The notes under the pieces were generated by a model that was not told the origin of the DNA, searched no databases, and worked only from the letters and a program-made list of their open reading frames with translations. Below, in pieces: positions 7,323 through 11,949 of a stretch of 11,949 nucleotides of DNA; the stretch's first letter is position 1; the number at the start of each line of letters is the position of its first letter. A program made the translations under genes and the position numbers. The stretch lies in assembly GCA_009663005.1 (NCBI GenBank), contig VIGQ01000826.1:1-11949 (forward strand). Reading direction: 5' to 3'. The stretch is from Actinidia chinensis. Lineage: Eukaryota; Streptophyta; Magnoliopsida; Ericales; Actinidiaceae.

Positions 7323-8566
7323 TTCTTGCACACCTCCAAAGTTTAGCTCCATGTGAAGTCTAGGACGCGCCATTTCTCGTCATTTTAAGTGGCCTAGTAG
7401 AGGTTCCCAAGAGGTGTACGGATCGTCGTGAAAATTTAGGATTCCTACCCCACACCCTGTATGGTTATCGTGTAAAATTTCGTAAAGTTTGGTTAAACAT
7501 GACTTTTGTCCCCTGATCGCCATATCCCGGTGTGCGTGGTCCGGCTTGGTTCTCTCTTGCACAGAAGATGATAAGGAGGGATACAAACGGGCATTTCTCG
7601 GGATAGAAGCGGATCAGCCCACATTTCCGGGTTGAAGGGGGGGCAAACAGGTCGGAAGCCTGGAGTTTTTCTTCAGCGGACGTTGCGCCCCGGTGGATTG
7701 CTCCTGAAATATGGGAGAATTAGGTCTACTAATACTTCAAGAGCAGGTTTTTTTCAGGAGTCGTTCCCTGCAGATCGCGGTTATGTCAGCTCATCTCGTT
7801 CTGACCATCTAGGTCAAACGCGAGGTCGGAGAGGACATACAGGTCCTCAACTCGCAATAGAGACACCCCCCGAAAAAAATATCAGAAAAAGTATGTCCTC
7901 TCCCCCATCCACCTGGCTTTCATGTCAGTGTGAAACCCTGCGGGAATACTTCTCGGCTTTGAAACAAACGGGAAAATGGCTGACTCGAGTCAAAGCGATC
8001 GGCCATCGGAATCACATCTTATGGTTTCCCAATAAATATCGGAAACTTTGTTCTAAAACCTATACTCAGGAGGCTGGCTACCCTGGATGCCCCGTTGGTT
8101 CCAAGGTGACCTGGTTGCCTCATGAGTTGTGCACGGCGAAAGCTAGGGAATCACTCTCAGCTCGGCTGTGGATGTTGTACGTTCGGTTGCGTACGGAAAC
8201 GCCTCGGCCTGAAAGGAAATTACCGACACACCCTTGGGATTACGATTCGCCACAGATGGACGACCCCCTCACTATGAGGTTTTCTTTTGTGAACGATTTC
8301 CGGAATTTTTGGATATGCTTGACATGCTCCTCGTTTCTTCTTCCTCCGATCGTTAGAATTAAATCTGTTAGCTAGCCACTCTCTAGTTCCTCGCGGAACC
8401 TGGTAGTTCACGGACATACCCCCGTCTTCTCTGGCTGAGACTTGGGATGATACTTCACCCCTGCTTTTCATTCCCTTTTCGAGTTCTGTAGCTCAAATAG
8501 CTGAAATAACTCGAAGAATCGGTTCATCGGAGCGCTAAAGGACGGCAGAAATTTTTTTTTTGGGGG
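7229..8566. mobile_element. Possible decayed DNA element with inverted ends
   Basis: CCCCAAAAAATTCTGACG at 7229-7246 is matched in inverted orientation by 8543-8566, whose reverse complement reads CCCCC, ten A, TTTCTGCCG. This gives ends of about 20 bases differing in A-run length and one or two bases, around 1338 bases. The interior differs in character from the array, with C, G, A and T runs and words such as AAATTTCGTAAAG. No target-site duplication can be seen next to the ends, and no transposase motif is recognised in any frame. Simple-sequence ends can match by chance, so this is only a candidate non-autonomous or degraded element. Confidence 0.3.
7632..8375 (+). CDS. 247-codon open frame of unknown status
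   Basis: This is the longest uninterrupted frame in the window. It has no ATG at its head (it opens at TTG 7632; the first clear internal Met is at about codon 88) and ends with TAG at 8373. It is rich in Arg, Thr and Ser, with scattered Trp and Cys, for example LREYFSALKQTGKWLTRV and ESLSARLWMLYVRLRTE. I recognise no fold, catalytic triad, zinc finger, DDE or reverse-transcriptase motif, signal peptide or repeat. It lies wholly inside the possible element at 7229-8566, so it could be a remnant of that element's gene, an exon, or a chance opening. No TATA box or poly(A) signal is placed to support it. Confidence 0.2.
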   Translation: MKGGQTGRKPGVFLQRTLRPGGLLLKYGRIRSTNTSRAGFFQESFPADRGYVSSSRSDHLGQTRGRRGHTGPQLAIETPPEKNIRKSMSSPPSTWLSCQCETLREYFSALKQTGKWLTRVKAIGHRNHILWFPNKYRKLCSKTYTQEAGYPGCPVGSKVTWLPHELCTAKARESLSARLWMLYVRLRTETPRPERKLPTHPWDYDSPQMDDPLTMRFSFVNDFRNFWICLTCSSFLLPPIVRIKSVS

Positions 8567-11368
8567 TCAGATGTCTCGAACCGCCAACGTGCTTCAAATC
8601 GAGCATGCGTCGCGAAAGCCGCCCATTTTGCGAGGGGTCATGAATGTGAGCTCAGATTGCTGATCTGAGAGCAAACTTTCGTGTGAACAGTAGAACGAAT
8701 CGGAAATCAGAGCTTCCGAGCCCTAATGACTCTATTGATCCACATACGCGAGCCGCAAAAACGCTCTGCGCCCCGACTCACAAAAGAGCGAGCTTACGTT
8801 CAAAAACAACCATCATTGCAGGTACTGAATCTTGAGCCAAGCACCCCTGTAGTTTCTATGATGAAAGTTCTCCTGGCAGGCCAGAAATGAGATGGCAACT
8901 ATGTCCCACGGAGAGTTGGCTCCACGTTAGAAGTTGAATCTTCTTGGAAGCCGGAGAATTGCTCACCATCCATGAGGATTTCCATCGGATCTTCTCACAG
9001 CCGCAGGCCCGTCACAGCAGGCCAACTGCGCGCTGTGCCGTGCTTTGAATTAGATTCGTGTTTTCCATGAAATGGACTGACCTGAGCGTCCGGAGGGGTT
9101 ATGACAGCAATTCATTCAACGCTCCCGAACTCGCTGACGGGCCCGCGCTCCCGGCTTCGCGTTCGCCAGTCGGGCTTCGATCAGTCGGGTTCGCAGCATT
9201 CGTGATCTTGGAAACCAGCTTCCCACTGATTCGTTAGTCTCCCGGTCAAAACTACACAATTCTCTCTTCGCGAACCGCATCGTGAGAATTTCGAGCTTGG
9301 CCGGACTGATGAGCGGTTTTGCGAGCCCTGACACCCTCATCAACACGTCGCTAACAGCACAGATTTCACAGCCGAGTCGGTTTCAGCGTTGGCTGCAGTA
9401 TCGCGATATTTTCATCGCGGATTCCTTGGAAAAGAAAAAAATCAGAGAACTAGAACCTTCGGTACTGTGAACCTCTAAACTCTAATTACTCTAACGTGAA
9501 AACGTCATTGAAACTTCTGAGCCAGAACTCGGACTGTCGACCTAATAGTTTGTGAAAGCAGCGGAGGAACTGGATAGAATAACGACTGAGATTGATCATT
9601 TTTAAAAGTACCCTGGCGAGAATTTGTTCAGCTAGTAGAAAAAAGAGTTCATCAAATTCCTCGTCCCCCTGGCCGTCTTCAGACCACCAGTTCGGAGTGC
9701 GCCTTCTGCTCCCGTAGCAGTTGTCCCTTGCCATTCTTCGTATGCGGTCAATCGAACCCGTTGACATGTCCTTTGCCCCGAAACTTCTTCGTTGAAACGT
9801 TTTTTCCCTGATACGGCAGTTCCCAACGAATCAACGAGCTTTCCTACGTGACTCCTCCCCAAGACGTGACAGTTACGACTGCTTGTTCGACTCGCCACAA
9901 GCGTCCCCGCTGGTTGGCCATGCGGCAGCCGATGTAAACATAACCTCGTTATCGGGATGAAGATGTCACCGATGCCACCACTTTGCGTGAATTGGAGGCG
10001 TCCCGAACATGTCCTTAATTTTTTTCCGATCTGCGACGGAAACCCTCAAGCCCAATTTGTGGTGGAAGTGGAAGGGCAATAACCTAGAGATCGTATCATT
10101 AGGTAAACTCTGAGCCTTTCAACGAGCTTGCTCCATACGAATTTTTTGGTTGACTGACCAAATTTCGACGTTTGTCCGGTTTTTTTTTGCCGTAGAAACC
10201 GTAGACCAATATTCCGGGAAAGAGACGTTCCGGCGAAGCTGAGGATGCTTGAGGTTGGGGCGCGAAGATGATCGCTCCTGAGTGACGCATGTCGTGAACA
10301 AAACACGATTTTCGGTATGGCACGATGTTGAAATTTATCAGGGGGTGCAGAAATCGTTGCTGATTATGAATTTCCCCTGTCACAGGGCCTCCGGTGTAGA
10401 GACTACAGATAGCGCCGTAAATTTGCAATCTGACAGAAAAAACCAGAACTAAATCTATCCTTTGGGAAGGAAGTTTGAGCAACTGGCTGAACAAAGTCGT
10501 GACGTAAGGACGAATTTCCCATGAAGCCACCCCCCCTGTCTACTTAAAGACTTTTTCACGTCAAAGGCTGACAACGTTCCTATGCGATACCATAAATGTG
10601 ATTCAAATCCGAGCGTGAATGTGTAAATTAAATCGTCGACTGTCGAGCTCCACCGTTCAAGTGCCCCACGTTTTGTGGAAAAACATGAATCGTGATTGGC
10701 AGCGTGATTTTCCAAGTTGCCAGGATGATGTCACAGTTCAAATTGGAACCTTTAGGACTGAGCATCTAGGTTTGGTCCGGACGAGACTTCGACTTCAATA
10801 CAAGTCACTCTCGTGAGATATTGGCCGTTGTGCACCGTTGCCCATGAGCAAATCAGATTATCTTGGGGCGCATCTATCATGTACTTTCAAAACTCACCAG
10901 TTTAATTTTTCTCGCAAGGTACTACCGCAGTTCAACGTTATAGACACCTGACTGTGTCAGGCGGAAGCCGACATCAGGGGGTACTCAGCGTGGCAGACGG
11001 AAAAATATACTCATAGTCATGACTCATGACTCATTTCCCGACCTGAAATATTCCGAGACCGGTCGCCGCCATCAACGCCCTCGATGCCGGGAGTCATTAC
11101 CGACTGCGTGTCACTACTCGATGAGTTCCGATCGCTCTCAATCATTCCCCTGAAAATGTTTCCTACAATCTCATTCGAGCGGTTTCTTCTGCAGCCAAAA
11201 CGCACGTCACGAATGCTCTACATTTAGTGGGACTCATGAATGCTGGTCCAACTCGCTCGAAAGACTGCGGATTCCTGTTTCCAAATGCACGTTTGAGTGC
11301 TAATGACTGGAGCGATCGCTTGGGAAGAGAGATCCACCGGTAGAATGAATGCACGCGTTCCGCGTCGC
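8567..11368. other. 2.8 kb without a supported gene
   Basis: No signal-peptide, glycine-body or promoter cassette of the array is recognisable here. Several minus-strand frames are open (9486-9767, 9632-9898, 10099-10530) and the last reaches 143 codons, but none has a motif, promoter or poly(A) support. Small structures seen are a perfect 6-bp hairpin CCTGAC-TGT-GTCAGG at 10947-10961 and a TCATGAC tandem repeat at 11017-11034. The last 100 bases should be the upstream flank of copy F, but no clear GATCACCGGGGAGGG element is present. Confidence 0.35.
11017..11034. repeat. TCATGAC short tandem repeat
   Basis: A 7-base unit TCATGAC is repeated 2.6 times. It creates two abutting TGACTCA words, the AP-1/bZIP consensus. 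It lies about 350 bases upstream of the TATA box of copy F. The repeat is directly visible; a regulatory role is inference. Confidence 0.6.
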
Positions 11369-11408
11369 ATATAAGAGGTCAAGCTTCCTCGGGGAGAATC
11401 ATTCAGAT
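11369..11408 (+). promoter_or_regulatory. Core promoter of copy F
   Basis: CATATAAGAG at 11369-11378 is the best TATA box in the window. An initiator TCAGAT at 11403-11408 gives a spacing of about 34 bases from the start of the TATA word. The ATG of copy F lies about 35 bases after the initiator, matching the other copies. Confidence 0.6.
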
Positions 11409-11439
11409 ACCTGGCCAACGAACTCGAGACACCCTCGAG

Positions 11440-11622
11440 ATGAGTGCCTGGTGTCCCGGATCGCTGTGATGCTTCAACTCTTGAGACTGCAGGTGGCGCG
11501 GCGCGGTGGCCAGATGGGAGGTGGCTTCAAATGGCGCAGCGGCTGGAGGAGGTGGAGGATGGGGAAGCAAGCGATACTTCACGGGACACCCTCACACTTA
11601 GGTCTACCAGAAGCTCAATAAA
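11440..11622 (+). pseudogene. Glycine-rich secreted protein, array copy F (broken)
   Basis: ATG at 11440 reads MSAWCPGSL and stops at TGA 11467, the same place and register as the early stop of copy C. The hydrophobic segment VSRIAVMLQLLRLQVA continues in the next frame and leads into RRGGQMGGGF. The body then moves to another frame at about 11533: GAAAGGGGGWGSKRYFTGHPHT with TAG at 11599. AGCAAGCGATAC near 11566 corresponds to the tail word of the other copies. AATAAA at 11617-11622 follows, and downstream ATTCACTACCCTGGCAG resembles the flank of copies B and E. Two single-base frame changes separate the start from the stop. It is the copy closest to readable after D. Confidence 0.6.
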
Positions 11623-11949
11623 ATTCACTACCCTGGCAGAACGGAATCTTCTGATGTTTGCGTGATCTAAACCGTGGTAGGAGAAGCCTTATCGGGGTAT
11701 ATGAGTCAAGATTTCGGGAATTCCAAACCTCGCGGTGAGTAGACTGGTCTTAGTCGACGGCGGTAACGACTCCTCCTCTACGTTGAAGGTCTGGGACTGG
11801 TGTGAACAGCCGAAAATCTCTCGACCATTCATGAGGCAAACTTCTTTGTAGATGAAATCGAGATGCGATGCCGAACTCTGCCCTCGAGACCGTCAGCGAA
11901 GTTCGCTTGCGTGCCAGGGAGCCCTCGAGCCAACGGGAATGCTTCCCGC
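11623..11949. other. Right edge, no supported gene
   Basis: GCGTGATCTAAAC about 40 bases after the poly(A) signal corresponds to the duplicated 3' flank of copies C, D and E. The rest shows no array element and no open frame of note. GGGTATATGAG near 11695 is TATA-like, but no initiator follows at the usual distance. Confidence 0.35.

Noticed and set aside
10099..10530. 143-codon minus-strand frame as a gene
   Set aside because: It has some protein-like stretches but no motif, no promoter or poly(A) signal on that strand, and an overlapping second open frame, so it is not distinguishable from chance.
1..11949. Bacterial operon, CRISPR array or phage region
   Set aside because: No chained long ORFs, no ribosome-binding sites at plausible starts, no evenly spaced direct repeats with spacers, and clear eukaryotic promoter and poly(A) signals.

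Overview
The window looks like nuclear DNA from an animal, most likely an arthropod. The grounds are: no bacterial-style chain of long ORFs with ribosome-binding sites, CpG-containing words that are common rather than depleted, several AATAAA-type poly(A) signals, and TATA boxes lying about 30-36 bases upstream of TCAGT/TCATTC-type initiators, the class typical of arthropods. The species cannot be named from the sequence. Glycine-rich secreted proteins in tandem arrays are well known in ticks, mites and insects, but that is only an analogy.

The main content is an imperfect tandem array, all on the plus strand, of one small locus. I count six copies, with start-codon positions near 1087 (A), 2085 (B), 3254 (C), 4651 (D), 6612 (E) and 11440 (F). 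The full plan is: upstream element, TATA box, initiator, about 36-40 bases of leader, a start of the type ATGAAGTTT, a hydrophobic signal-peptide-like stretch (pattern FLGSLLVIS), a glycine-rich body, a short tail beginning near a CGCAAGTGAAAC word, a stop, and a poly(A) signal. Copies A and F lack a clear upstream element, and A has no visible poly(A) signal. Every copy is broken as written. The start, signal and glycine parts lie in different frames, one start codon has become AGG, and one glycine codon has become TGA. I therefore annotate them as pseudogenes. Dense indel errors in an unpolished assembly are the main alternative.

Layout: 1-1000 holds one unrecognised 109-codon ORF and otherwise nothing firm. 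From 1016 to about 6840 is the main array, with start-to-start spacing rising from about 1.0 to about 2.0 kb. Between C, D and E the shared unit also includes sequence upstream of the promoter and at least 40 bases beyond the poly(A) signal. From about 7200 to 8570 the base composition changes (A, T, C and G homopolymer tracts), and degenerate inverted repeats suggest a decayed mobile element that contains a 247-codon frame of unknown status. From 8600 to 11340 no gene can be supported. Copy F, with its own TATA box and poly(A) signal, lies at the right end.

No operon or multi-gene system is seen. The notable pattern is a repeated promoter/leader/3'-end cassette that stays recognisable around reading frames that no longer hold together.
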